From Bacteroides mediterraneensis (GTDB lineage Bacteria; Bacteroidota; Bacteroidia; Bacteroidales; Bacteroidaceae), in contig NZ_DAJPEN010000001.1 of the NCBI RefSeq assembly GCF_025993685.1, positions 4,216,001-4,280,000 on the forward strand: a DNA stretch of 64,000 nt, written 5' to 3'. Under the pieces are notes generated by a model that was given only the letters and a program-made list of their open reading frames with translations, searched no databases and was not told where the DNA came from. A program made the position numbers and the translations under genes. Below, piece by piece: positions 7,221 to 15,717 of the stretch; the stretch's first letter is position 1, and every line of letters starts with the position of its first letter.

Positions 7221-10148
7221 ATGACTATAAGATTGAATAAAGTAACAAGAGATTTGAATGTCGGAATAACCACGGTGGTAGACTTTTTGCAGAAAAAAGG
7301 CTATACGGTCGAGGCTAATCCAAATACCAAAATTACCGAGGAACAGTATGCTGTGCTGGTGAAAGAGTTCAGCAAGGACAAAGATTTGAAAATAGAGTCG
7401 GAGAAAATTATTCAGGAGCGGCAAAATAAAGACCGAAACAAGGCTTCTGTTTCTATCGAAGATATCCACCCGGAACTGAAAAAAACGGAGGTGATAGAGA
7501 CAGTGGTTCCGGATGATGTGCGCCCTAAATTCAAGCCTGTAGGAAAGATAGACTTGGATACCCTGAAGAGAAAAAAGAAACCGGCTGTGGTTGAGCCTGC
7601 TGAAGTTCCTGCCGCGCAGGAAGGGCCAGCTAAGCCAGAACCTGAAAATAAAGAACCTGAGGTAGAGAAAGTGGAAAAGGTGGAAACGGTGGAAGTTTCT
7701 ACCCCCCAGCAACCTCAGCAAGTAGAAAAAGAAGAAACGAAACAGCCGGAGATAAAGGCAGAAGAATTGAAATCAGCGCCGATGGAAGAAGAAAAAAAAC
7801 AACAATCCGTTCAGGAAAATAAAGAAGACGAAGTTTTTAAAATTCGCCCGACAGAATTTAAATCAAAGATTAATGTAGTAGGCCAAATCGATTTGGCTGC
7901 ATTGAACCAGTCAACCCGCCCGAAGAAGAAATCGAAGGAGGAGAAGAAGAAAGAGAGAGAGGAAAAGGATAAGTTGCGCCAGGAACAGCGCAAGCAAATG
8001 AAAGATGCCATTATCAAGGAAATCCGGAAAAGTGATGATAAAACAGACAAGGGTGGCCTGAACGATGAGGCTTCGAAAAAGAAAAAACGTAACCGGATCA
8101 ACAAGGAACGTGTAGACATCAACAATGCTTCGGCCAATGTAGGTGGTGCTCCACGCAATGAGAAGGGTGGCAAGTCGAACCAGAACCAGTCACAAGGCGG
8201 AAAGCATAACAAGGACCGTTTCAAGAAACCGGTGGTAAAACAGGAGGTCAGCGATGAGGATGTAGCTAAACAGGTGAAGGAAACGCTTGCCCGCCTGACC
8301 AACAAAGGAAAGAACAAGGCTGCCAAGTACCGTAAGGAAAAACGTGAGAATATCCAGAACCGCCAGCTGGAACAGGAAGAACTGGAACAGGAAGAAAGCA
8401 AGGTATTGAAGCTGACGGAATTCGTGACGGCCAACGAGCTGGCCAATATGATGGACGTACCTGTTACGCAAGTTATCTCTACTTGTATGAGCGTGGGTAT
8501 CATGGTGTCTATCAACCAGCGTCTGGATGCGGAAACCATCAACCTGGTAGCCGAAGAATTTGGATTTAAGACAGAATATGTGAGCGCCGAAGTGGCACAG
8601 GCCGTAGAAGAAGAGGCCGATGCCGAAGAAGACTTGCAGCCGCGTGCACCGATTGTGACGGTGATGGGACATGTAGACCACGGTAAGACTTCTTTGCTGG
8701 ACTACATCCGTAAGGCGAATGTAATTGCCGGTGAAGCCGGTGGTATTACCCAGCATATCGGTGCCTATAACGTGAAACTGGAAGACGGACGTCGTATCAC
8801 TTTCTTGGATACGCCGGGACACGAAGCCTTTACGGCCATGCGTGCCCGTGGTGCGAAGGTGACCGACGTGGTAATCATTATCGTAGCTGCCGATGACAAC
8901 GTGATGCCGCAGACCAAAGAGGCCATCAACCATGCCATGGCGGCAGGTGTGCCTATCGTGTTTGCCATCAATAAGATTGATAAGCCGAATGCCAATCCGG
9001 ACCGAATCAAGGAAGAACTGGCTGCCATGAACTTCCTGGTGGAAGAATGGGGTGGAAAGTACCAGTCACAGGATATCTCGGCAAAGAAGGGTACGGGTGT
9101 ACACGAATTGCTGGAAAAAGTGTTGCTGGAAGCCGAAATGCTGGATTTGAAAGCTAATCCGAACCGGAAGGCTACAGGTTCCATCATTGAATCTTCTTTG
9201 GACAAGGGACGTGGCTATGTGGCTACTGTGCTGGTTTCCAACGGGACCTTGCATGTAGGCGATATTGTGCTGGCCGGAACTTCATACGGTAAGGTAAAGG
9301 CGATGTTCAACGAACGTAACCAGCGCATGAAAGAAGCCGGTCCTTCTGAACCGGTGCTGATTCTGGGATTGAACGGTGCGCCGGCTGCGGGTGATACATT
9401 CCATGTGTTTGACACAGACCAGGAAGCCCGTGAGATTGCGAACAAGCGTGAACAGTTGCAGCGTGAACAGGGCTTACGTACCCAGAAGATGCTGACTCTT
9501 GACGAAGTGGGCCGCCGTCTGGCACTGGGTGATTTCCACGAGCTGAATGTCATTGTGAAAGGTGACGTGGACGGTTCTGTAGAAGCCTTGAGCGATTCGT
9601 TGATCAAACTGTCTACTGAACAGATTCAGGTGAATGTCATCCACAAAGGCGTGGGACAGATTTCCGAATCGGATGTGTCATTGGCTGCCGCTTCCAATGC
9701 CATTATCGTAGGCTTCCAGGTTCGTCCGTCAGGAAATGCCGCGAAACTGGCTGAACAGGAAGGTGTGGATATCCGCAAGTATTCTATTATTTACGATGCG
9801 ATTGAAGAAGTGAAGTCGGCCATGGAAGGTATGTTGGCTCCGACCTTGAAAGAACAGGTGACTGCTACTATCGAAGTACGCGAAGTGTTCAATATCAGTA
9901 AGGTGGGTATGGTAGCTGGTGCGGTAGTAAAGACCGGTAAGGTGAAACGTAGCGACAAAGCCCGTTTGATTCGCGACGGTATCGTCATCTTTACGGGTTC
10001 AATCAATGCCCTGAAACGTTTCAAGGACGATGTGAAGGAAGTGGGTACCAACTTTGAATGCGGTATCAGCTTGACGAACTGCAATGACCTGAAGGTAGGT
10101 GACGTGATTGAAACATACGAAGAAGTGGAAGTAAAGCAGACATTGTAA
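7221..10148 (+). CDS. infB: Translation initiation factor IF-2
   Basis: 975 residues. The start ATG begins MTIRLNKVTRDLNVGI, the small IF2 N-terminal domain. Residues about 90-400 are a long, highly charged Lys/Glu-rich linker, typical of Bacteroidetes IF2. A second IF2-N motif lies near 395-440. The GTPase domain begins near residue 470 with GHVDHGKT (about 483-490), DTPGHEAF and NKIDKPN, followed by domains II, III and the fMet-tRNA-binding C-terminal domain (GMVAGAVVKTGKVKRSD). It brings initiator tRNA to the 30S subunit. It is the third gene of the rimP operon, 105 bases after nusA. Confidence 0.97.
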   Translation: MTIRLNKVTRDLNVGITTVVDFLQKKGYTVEANPNTKITEEQYAVLVKEFSKDKDLKIESEKIIQERQNKDRNKASVSIEDIHPELKKTEVIETVVPDDVRPKFKPVGKIDLDTLKRKKKPAVVEPAEVPAAQEGPAKPEPENKEPEVEKVEKVETVEVSTPQQPQQVEKEETKQPEIKAEELKSAPMEEEKKQQSVQENKEDEVFKIRPTEFKSKINVVGQIDLAALNQSTRPKKKSKEEKKKEREEKDKLRQEQRKQMKDAIIKEIRKSDDKTDKGGLNDEASKKKKRNRINKERVDINNASANVGGAPRNEKGGKSNQNQSQGGKHNKDRFKKPVVKQEVSDEDVAKQVKETLARLTNKGKNKAAKYRKEKRENIQNRQLEQEELEQEESKVLKLTEFVTANELANMMDVPVTQVISTCMSVGIMVSINQRLDAETINLVAEEFGFKTEYVSAEVAQAVEEEADAEEDLQPRAPIVTVMGHVDHGKTSLLDYIRKANVIAGEAGGITQHIGAYNVKLEDGRRITFLDTPGHEAFTAMRARGAKVTDVVIIIVAADDNVMPQTKEAINHAMAAGVPIVFAINKIDKPNANPDRIKEELAAMNFLVEEWGGKYQSQDISAKKGTGVHELLEKVLLEAEMLDLKANPNRKATGSIIESSLDKGRGYVATVLVSNGTLHVGDIVLAGTSYGKVKAMFNERNQRMKEAGPSEPVLILGLNGAPAAGDTFHVFDTDQEAREIANKREQLQREQGLRTQKMLTLDEVGRRLALGDFHELNVIVKGDVDGSVEALSDSLIKLSTEQIQVNVIHKGVGQISESDVSLAAASNAIIVGFQVRPSGNAAKLAEQEGVDIRKYSIIYDAIEEVKSAMEGMLAPTLKEQVTATIEVREVFNISKVGMVAGAVVKTGKVKRSDKARLIRDGIVIFTGSINALKRFKDDVKEVGTNFECGISLTNCNDLKVGDVIETYEEVEVKQTL

Positions 10149-10192
10149 AGACATAGCGTCTGACCATTGTTTGGGTGCAAATAAATACATTT

Positions 10193-10259
10193 GTCATTCA
10201 GAGCAAAGCGAAGAATCTTGTATTCACCCATCAGGTATGGGCACAAGTTCTTCGCTTTG
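10193..10259. repeat. Palindromic intergenic repeat between infB and cvpA
   Basis: GTCATTCAGAGC leads into an imperfect inverted repeat: CAAAGCGAAGAA (10204-10215) pairs with TTCTTCGCTTTG (10248-10259), and the inner ends CCCAT / ATGGG also pair. The phrase CATTCAGAGC(A/G)AAGCGAAGAATCT resembles dispersed repeats I associate with Bacteroidetes intergenic regions; that recollection needs a genome search. Confidence 0.6.
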
Positions 10260-10280
10260 TTTGTTGATTTATGCGTAGGG

Positions 10281-10799
10281 ATGGAGACACTTGACTGGAT
10301 AATAGTAGCGGTACTGGCAATGGGAGCTATTTCAGGTTTCATGAAGGGCTTCTTCAAACAGCTGGCTTCCATTGTGGGGCTGGTGGCCGGATTGCTGGTG
10401 GCACGTGCCTTGTTTGCCAGCTTGGGCGAACAGTTGGCAGTGAAGGTTGGAACGTCCGTGACTTTCGGGCAGATATTGGCCTTCCTGCTGATTGGGTTGG
10501 TGGTGCCGCTGGTGTTGTCTCTGTTTGCTTCGGCATTGACCAGGATAGTGGATTGGGCAAGGCTGGGTTTTGTCAACCGCTGGCTGGGAGCCGTACTTGG
10601 GGGGCTTAAATATGCCCTGATAGTCAGCCTGGTCATTCATTTTATCGATTTTGCAGACTCTAAAGATAACTTAATACATTCAACCACTAAAAGGAGTTCG
10701 TTGTTATATTATCCGATAAAGGATTTTTCGGGCTTCTTTTATCCGGTGATAGAAAACCTAAGAGAGAAATTTATAGAAACAGATAATAATCAGATTTGA
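10281..10799 (+). CDS. CvpA family membrane protein
   Basis: I place the start at ATG 10281 (METLDWIIVAVLAMGAISG), giving 172 residues. Longer reading to 10191 would use a TTG and run through the palindromic repeat. The protein has about four hydrophobic helices, with the CvpA-like opening DWIIVAVLAMGAISGFMKGFFKQLAS and a glycine-rich second helix (VGLVAGLLVARALF). CvpA proteins were first linked to colicin V production and are now seen as conserved inner-membrane proteins of unclear role, often tied to envelope tolerance. The gene is followed after 1 base by sufB, so it may be read with the suf genes. Confidence 0.8.
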   Translation: METLDWIIVAVLAMGAISGFMKGFFKQLASIVGLVAGLLVARALFASLGEQLAVKVGTSVTFGQILAFLLIGLVVPLVLSLFASALTRIVDWARLGFVNRWLGAVLGGLKYALIVSLVIHFIDFADSKDNLIHSTTKRSSLLYYPIKDFSGFFYPVIENLREKFIETDNNQI

Positions 10800-10800
10800 T

Positions 10801-12252
10801 ATGCAATTAGAACCCAACAAATATGTGAAGGAACTGACGCAGGAGAAGTACAAATATGGCTTCACTACGGACGTACACACAGATATCATAGAGAAGGGAC
10901 TGAATGAGGAGGTCGTGCGGCTGATTTCTTCCAAAAAGGGAGAGCCAGACTGGCTGCTGGAGTTCCGATTGAAGGCGTTCCGCTACTGGCAGACGCTGGA
11001 AATGCCTACATGGGCACATTTGAATATTCCGGAGATAGATTATCAGGCCATTTCATATTATGCAGACCCGACGAAGAAGAAAGACGGGCCCAAAAGCTTG
11101 GATGAAGTGGACCCGGAACTGTTGAAGACTTTCGACAAACTGGGTATTCCGTTGGAGGAACGGATGGCCCTGAGCGGTATGGCCGTGGATGCGGTCATGG
11201 ACTCGGTGTCTGTAAAGACCACTTTTAAGGAAACGCTGATGGAAAAAGGCATTATTTTCTGCTCTATCAGTGAAGCGGTGCGTGAACACCCGGATTTGGT
11301 GAAGAAATATCTGGGCTCGGTGGTGGGCTATCGGGATAACTTTTTTGCCGCATTGAATTCGGCGGTGTTCAGTGACGGGTCGTTTGTGTACATCCCGAAA
11401 GGAGTACGTTGTCCGATGGAGCTGTCTACTTATTTCCGTATCAATGCAGCCAATACGGGGCAGTTTGAACGCACCCTGATTGTAGCCGACGACGACAGTT
11501 ACGTGTCCTATCTGGAAGGCTGTACGGCGCCGATGCGTGACGAAAACCAGCTCCATGCCGCTATCGTGGAGATTGTGGTGCTCGACCGTGCGGAAGTGAA
11601 ATATTCTACGGTGCAGAACTGGTATCCGGGAGATGCGGAAGGCAAGGGAGGTGTGTATAACTTTGTGACCAAGCGAGGCAACTGCAAAGGGGTAGACAGC
11701 AAACTTTCCTGGACGCAGGTGGAAACGGGTTCTGCCATTACGTGGAAATATCCGAGCTGTATCTTAAGCGGGGATAATTCTACGGCAGAGTTCTATTCCG
11801 TGGCCGTGACCAATAACTATCAGCAGGCCGATACGGGTACCAAGATGATTCACTTGGGCAAGAATACCCGTTCTACGATTGTGAGCAAGGGTATCAGTGC
11901 CGGAAAGAGCCAGAATTCTTACCGGGGACTGGTGCGTGTGTCGGAAAAGGCGGACAACGCCAGAAACTACAGTCAGTGTGATTCTTTGCTGCTGGGTAGT
12001 CAGTGCGGGGCACATACTTTCCCTTATATGGATATTCACAATGAGACGGCAGTAGTGGAACATGAGGCAACTACTTCGAAGATTTCGGAAGACCAGATTT
12101 TCTATTGCAACCAGCGAGGAATCTCTACCGAGGATGCCGTGGGGCTGATTGTGAACGGCTATGCAAAGGAAGTGCTCAATAAATTGCCGATGGAGTTTGC
12201 TGTAGAGGCGCAGAAATTGCTGTCTGTATCGTTGGAAGGCAGTGTGGGATAA
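10801..12252 (+). CDS. sufB: Fe-S cluster assembly protein SufB
   Basis: 483 residues, standard length. It matches SufB along its length, with YGFTTDVHTDIIEKGLNEE at the start, GVRCPMELSTYFRIN, SYLEGCTAPMRDENQLHAA, VETGSAITWKYPSC and a long beta-helix C-terminal core ending in YCNQRGISTEDAVGLIVNGY. SufB is the scaffold subunit of the SufBC2D complex, on which Fe-S clusters are built. Gene order sufB-sufC-sufD-sufS follows with short gaps, and this order is strong support. No sufE or sufU gene is seen after sufS. Confidence 0.97.
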   Translation: MQLEPNKYVKELTQEKYKYGFTTDVHTDIIEKGLNEEVVRLISSKKGEPDWLLEFRLKAFRYWQTLEMPTWAHLNIPEIDYQAISYYADPTKKKDGPKSLDEVDPELLKTFDKLGIPLEERMALSGMAVDAVMDSVSVKTTFKETLMEKGIIFCSISEAVREHPDLVKKYLGSVVGYRDNFFAALNSAVFSDGSFVYIPKGVRCPMELSTYFRINAANTGQFERTLIVADDDSYVSYLEGCTAPMRDENQLHAAIVEIVVLDRAEVKYSTVQNWYPGDAEGKGGVYNFVTKRGNCKGVDSKLSWTQVETGSAITWKYPSCILSGDNSTAEFYSVAVTNNYQQADTGTKMIHLGKNTRSTIVSKGISAGKSQNSYRGLVRVSEKADNARNYSQCDSLLLGSQCGAHTFPYMDIHNETAVVEHEATTSKISEDQIFYCNQRGISTEDAVGLIVNGYAKEVLNKLPMEFAVEAQKLLSVSLEGSVG

Positions 12253-12270
12253 ATATAAAATTAAAGTATT

Positions 12271-13023
12271 ATGTTAGAGATAAAGAATTTACATGCCAGC
12301 ATCAATGGCAAAGAGATATTGAAAGGAATTAACCTGACCGTGAAGTCGGGAGAAGTTCATGCGATTATGGGACCGAACGGTTCAGGAAAGAGTACGTTGA
12401 GCAATGTTCTGGTGGGACATCCGGCTTACGAAGTTACAAAAGGTTCGGTGACTTTCGACGGCAAGGATTTGCTGGCCTTGACTCCGGCCGACCGCAGCCA
12501 CGAAGGATTGTTCCTGTCGTTCCAGTATCCGGTGGAGATTCCGGGTGTCAGCATGGTGAACTTCATGCGTGCGGCAGTCAATGAGCAGCGAAAGTACAAG
12601 GGACTTCCGGCACTGACTGCCAGCGAGTTCCTGAAACTGATGCGTCAGAAAAGAGAAATTGTAGAACTGGACAGCAAGCTGGCCAACCGTTCCGTGAATG
12701 AAGGTTTCTCAGGTGGAGAGAAGAAGCGGAATGAGATTTTCCAGATGGCCATGCTGGAGCCGAAGCTGAGCATTCTGGATGAAACGGACTCCGGATTGGA
12801 CATCGACGCTCTGCGCATTGTGGCTGAAGGAGTGAACAAGTTGAAAACTCCGGAAACCAGCTGCATCGTGATTACGCACTATCAGCGTCTGCTCGACTAC
12901 ATCAAGCCGGATATCGTGCATGTGCTTTACAAAGGCCGTATCGTGAAAACGGCAGGTCCTGAACTGGCACTGGAACTGGAAGAAAAAGGTTACGATTGGA
13001 TTAAGAAAGAACTGGGAGAATAA
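12271..13023 (+). CDS. sufC: Fe-S cluster assembly ATPase SufC
   Basis: 250 residues, an ABC-type ATPase. Walker A is GPNGSGKST (residues 34-42), the signature region is NEGFSGGEKKRNEI, and Walker B is LSILDETDSGLDID, where the DETDSGLD form is typical of SufC rather than of transport ATPases. It powers rearrangement of the SufB/SufD core and is cytosolic. It lies 18 bases after sufB and 2 bases before sufD. Confidence 0.97.
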   Translation: MLEIKNLHASINGKEILKGINLTVKSGEVHAIMGPNGSGKSTLSNVLVGHPAYEVTKGSVTFDGKDLLALTPADRSHEGLFLSFQYPVEIPGVSMVNFMRAAVNEQRKYKGLPALTASEFLKLMRQKREIVELDSKLANRSVNEGFSGGEKKRNEIFQMAMLEPKLSILDETDSGLDIDALRIVAEGVNKLKTPETSCIVITHYQRLLDYIKPDIVHVLYKGRIVKTAGPELALELEEKGYDWIKKELGE

Positions 13024-13025
13024 GC

Positions 13026-14369
13026 ATGAAAGCAGAACAGCAATACATAGACCTTTTCACGCAATGCGAGGCGATGATTTGTCGGCAGAGTGCGGAGGTG
13101 CTGAATGCGCCTCGTGCCAAAGCTTTTGCCGACTTTGAACAGCTGGGCTTTCCCACTCGTAAGCAGGAAAAGTATAAATACACGGAGGTAGGCAAGTATT
13201 TTGCTCCGAATTATGGACTGAACCTGAACCGGCTGGAGATTCCGGTCAATCCGTATGAAGTGTTCAAGTGTGATGTGCCCAACATGAGTACGTCGCTCTA
13301 TTTCGTGGTGAACGATGCGTTTGACAAACATGTGCATCCTTCTGCCCAGTTGCCGGAGGGGGTGTACTTCGGTAGTCTGAAAGACATGGCCGAGCAGCAT
13401 CCGGAACTGGTGAAAAAGTATTACGGAAAGCTGGCCGACACGTCGAAAGATGCGCTGGCTGCCTTCAATACCATGTTTGCTCAGGACGGCGTGTGTATGT
13501 ATGTGCCGAAAAACGTAGTAGTGGAACGTCCGATACAGCTGGTGAACATCCTGCGTGCGGACGTGGACTTTATGGTGAACCGTCGGGTGCTGATTATTCT
13601 GGAAGAAGGTGCACAGGCCAAGCTGTTGGTATGTGACCATGCCATGGACAATGTGAACTTCCTTTCTACTCAAGTGGTGGAAGTCTTTGCCGGAGAAAAT
13701 TCGGTGTTCGACCTGTATGAGCTGGAAGAAACCCATAACAGTACGGTGCGCTTCAGCAACCTGTATGTACATCAGGAGGCCGGAAGCAATGTGCTGTTGA
13801 ACGGAATGACCCTGCACAACGGAACCACCCGCAATACGACGGAAGTTACGCTGGCCGGAAAAGGAGCGGAAATCAACTTGTGCGGAATGGCCATTGCCGA
13901 CGCGAATGAGCAGGTGGATAACAATACTTTCATCGACCACAAGGTGTCCGACTGTACCAGCAATGAGCTGTTTAAATATGTGCTTGATGACCAGGCTGTA
14001 GGTGCATTTGCCGGAAAAGTGCTGGTTCGTGAAGGTGCGCAGCATACTTCTTCCCAGCAGACCAACCGGAACCTGTGTGCTACCCGTGAAGCACGGATGT
14101 ATACTCAGCCACAGTTGGAGATTTATGCCGACGATGTGAAATGTTCGCATGGAGCTACAGTGGGCCAGCTGGATGAGAATGCCCTGTTCTATATGCAGCA
14201 GCGAGGCATCAGTCTGAAAGAAGCCCGCCTGTTGCTGATGTTTGCGTTTGTGAACGAGGTGATTGACCATATCCGTATGGATGCGTTGAAAGACCGCCTG
14301 CATCTGTTGGTAGAGAAACGCTTCCGTGGTGAACTGAACAAATGTCAGGGATGTGCCATCTGTAAATAA
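13026..14369 (+). CDS. sufD: Fe-S cluster assembly protein SufD
   Basis: 447 residues. The central and C-terminal part is the SufB/SufD beta-helix, with KCSHGATVGQLDENALFYMQQRGIS near residues 375-400, the SufD hallmark that carries the conserved His. The N-terminal helical part is variable, as usual. SufD pairs with SufB in the SufBC2D scaffold and helps iron delivery. The last residues include two extra cysteines (KCQGCAICK), which are noted but not assigned a role. It follows sufC by 2 bases. Confidence 0.95.
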   Translation: MKAEQQYIDLFTQCEAMICRQSAEVLNAPRAKAFADFEQLGFPTRKQEKYKYTEVGKYFAPNYGLNLNRLEIPVNPYEVFKCDVPNMSTSLYFVVNDAFDKHVHPSAQLPEGVYFGSLKDMAEQHPELVKKYYGKLADTSKDALAAFNTMFAQDGVCMYVPKNVVVERPIQLVNILRADVDFMVNRRVLIILEEGAQAKLLVCDHAMDNVNFLSTQVVEVFAGENSVFDLYELEETHNSTVRFSNLYVHQEAGSNVLLNGMTLHNGTTRNTTEVTLAGKGAEINLCGMAIADANEQVDNNTFIDHKVSDCTSNELFKYVLDDQAVGAFAGKVLVREGAQHTSSQQTNRNLCATREARMYTQPQLEIYADDVKCSHGATVGQLDENALFYMQQRGISLKEARLLLMFAFVNEVIDHIRMDALKDRLHLLVEKRFRGELNKCQGCAICK

Positions 14370-14407
14370 AGGGACAGACGAATATAATTATATTTAAGCG
14401 AGAATTT

Positions 14408-15628
14408 ATGCAGTACGATGTCAACAAGATAAGGGAAGATTTCCCCATCCTTTCACGGACCGTGTATGGAAAGCCGCTGATTTATCTGGATAACGGAGCC
14501 ACTACCCAGAAACCTCGTTGTGTGGTGGAATCCATTACAGACGAATATTATTCGGTGAATGCCAACGTGCATCGTGGGGTACATTTCCTTTCCCAGCAGG
14601 CCACGAACCTGCATGAGGCTTCGCGCGAGACCGTGCGTAAGTTCATCCATGCGCGCAGCACCTCGGAGATTGTCTTTACGCGTGGAACGACCGAGAGCAT
14701 CAATCTGGTGGCTTCTTCCTTTGTGGACAGCCAGATGAAAGAAGGCGACGAGGTGATTGTTTCAGTCATGGAGCATCACAGCAATATTGTTTCATGGCAG
14801 CTTCAGGCAGTCCGGAAGGGGATTGTGCTGAAAGTAATTCCGATGAACGACCGCGGTGAACTGTTGCTGGATGAGTACAAGAAACTTTTCTCGGAAAAGA
14901 CGAAGCTGGTTTCCGTGGCGCACGTGTCGAATGTGCTGGGTACCATCAATCCGGTGAAGGAAATCATTGACTTTGCCCATTCACAGGGGGTTCCTGTACT
15001 GGTGGACGGTGCACAGAGTATTCCTCACATGACAGTGGACGTGCAGGCACTGGATGTCGATTTTTATGTGTTCAGCGGACATAAGGTGTATGGCCCTACG
15101 GGAATCGGTGTACTTTATGGAAAGGAAGCCTGGCTGGAGAAACTGCCTCCTTATCAGGGAGGAGGGGAGATGATCAAGAATGTGTCGTTTGAAAAGACGA
15201 CCTTTAATGAGCTTCCGTTCAAGTTTGAGGCAGGTACACCAGACTATATTGGTTCTACGGCATTGGCAAAAGCGTTGGATTACGTGTCGGCCATCGGCAT
15301 GGACCATATTGCAGCCTATGAGCACGAACTGACCCAGTATGCAATGAAACGCTTGAAGGAAATCCCGGGCATGCGGATTTTTGGAGAAGCGGAGCAGAAA
15401 GGTGGTGTCATTTCATTCCTGGTGGGTGACATCCATCATTTTGATATGGGTACGCTGCTCGACCGTTTGGGGATTGCCGTACGTACCGGACATCACTGTG
15501 CGGAACCGTTGATGCATAGATTAGGCATTGAAGGTACCGTACGTGCTTCTTTCGGCTTGTATAATACTAAAGAAGAAGTAGATGCCCTGGTGGCAGGCAT
15601 TCAGCGTGTGAGCCAGATGTTTGCTTGA
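14408..15628 (+). CDS. sufS: Cysteine desulfurase SufS
   Basis: 406 residues, a PLP enzyme of the class V aminotransferase fold (group II desulfurases). Visible motifs are IYLDNGATTQKP near the start, TRGTTESINLVA, the PLP lysine in FSGHKVYGPTGIGVLYG, and the active-site cysteine in RTGHHCAEPLMHRL. It takes sulfur from cysteine as a persulfide for the SufBCD scaffold. It is the last gene of the suf run and is followed by a hairpin terminator shared with the convergent peptidase gene. Confidence 0.96.
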   Translation: MQYDVNKIREDFPILSRTVYGKPLIYLDNGATTQKPRCVVESITDEYYSVNANVHRGVHFLSQQATNLHEASRETVRKFIHARSTSEIVFTRGTTESINLVASSFVDSQMKEGDEVIVSVMEHHSNIVSWQLQAVRKGIVLKVIPMNDRGELLLDEYKKLFSEKTKLVSVAHVSNVLGTINPVKEIIDFAHSQGVPVLVDGAQSIPHMTVDVQALDVDFYVFSGHKVYGPTGIGVLYGKEAWLEKLPPYQGGGEMIKNVSFEKTTFNELPFKFEAGTPDYIGSTALAKALDYVSAIGMDHIAAYEHELTQYAMKRLKEIPGMRIFGEAEQKGGVISFLVGDIHHFDMGTLLDRLGIAVRTGHHCAEPLMHRLGIEGTVRASFGLYNTKEEVDALVAGIQRVSQMFA

Positions 15629-15653
15629 GTGAAGAAGTCTTGAATGAAAAAAT

Positions 15654-15706
15654 AAAATCTCCCGGCTGGTTTTCTTAGAAAGGAAAATCGGTCGGGAGAT
15701 TTTTTT
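15654..15706. terminator. Bidirectional terminator between sufS and the aminopeptidase
   Basis: AAATCTCCCGGCTGGTTTTC pairs (with G-T pairs) with GAAAATCGGTCGGGAGATTT and is flanked by A-rich and T-rich tracts, so it can serve both convergent genes. Confidence 0.85.
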
Positions 15707-15717
15707 ATGTGGGGCTG

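Noticed and set aside
10656..10674. TCTAAAGATAACTTAATAC inside cvpA, like one half of the control element
   Set aside because: Only one TAAC, no 11-base partner and no TACCTTTG 22 bases later; it lies within coding sequence and is taken as chance.
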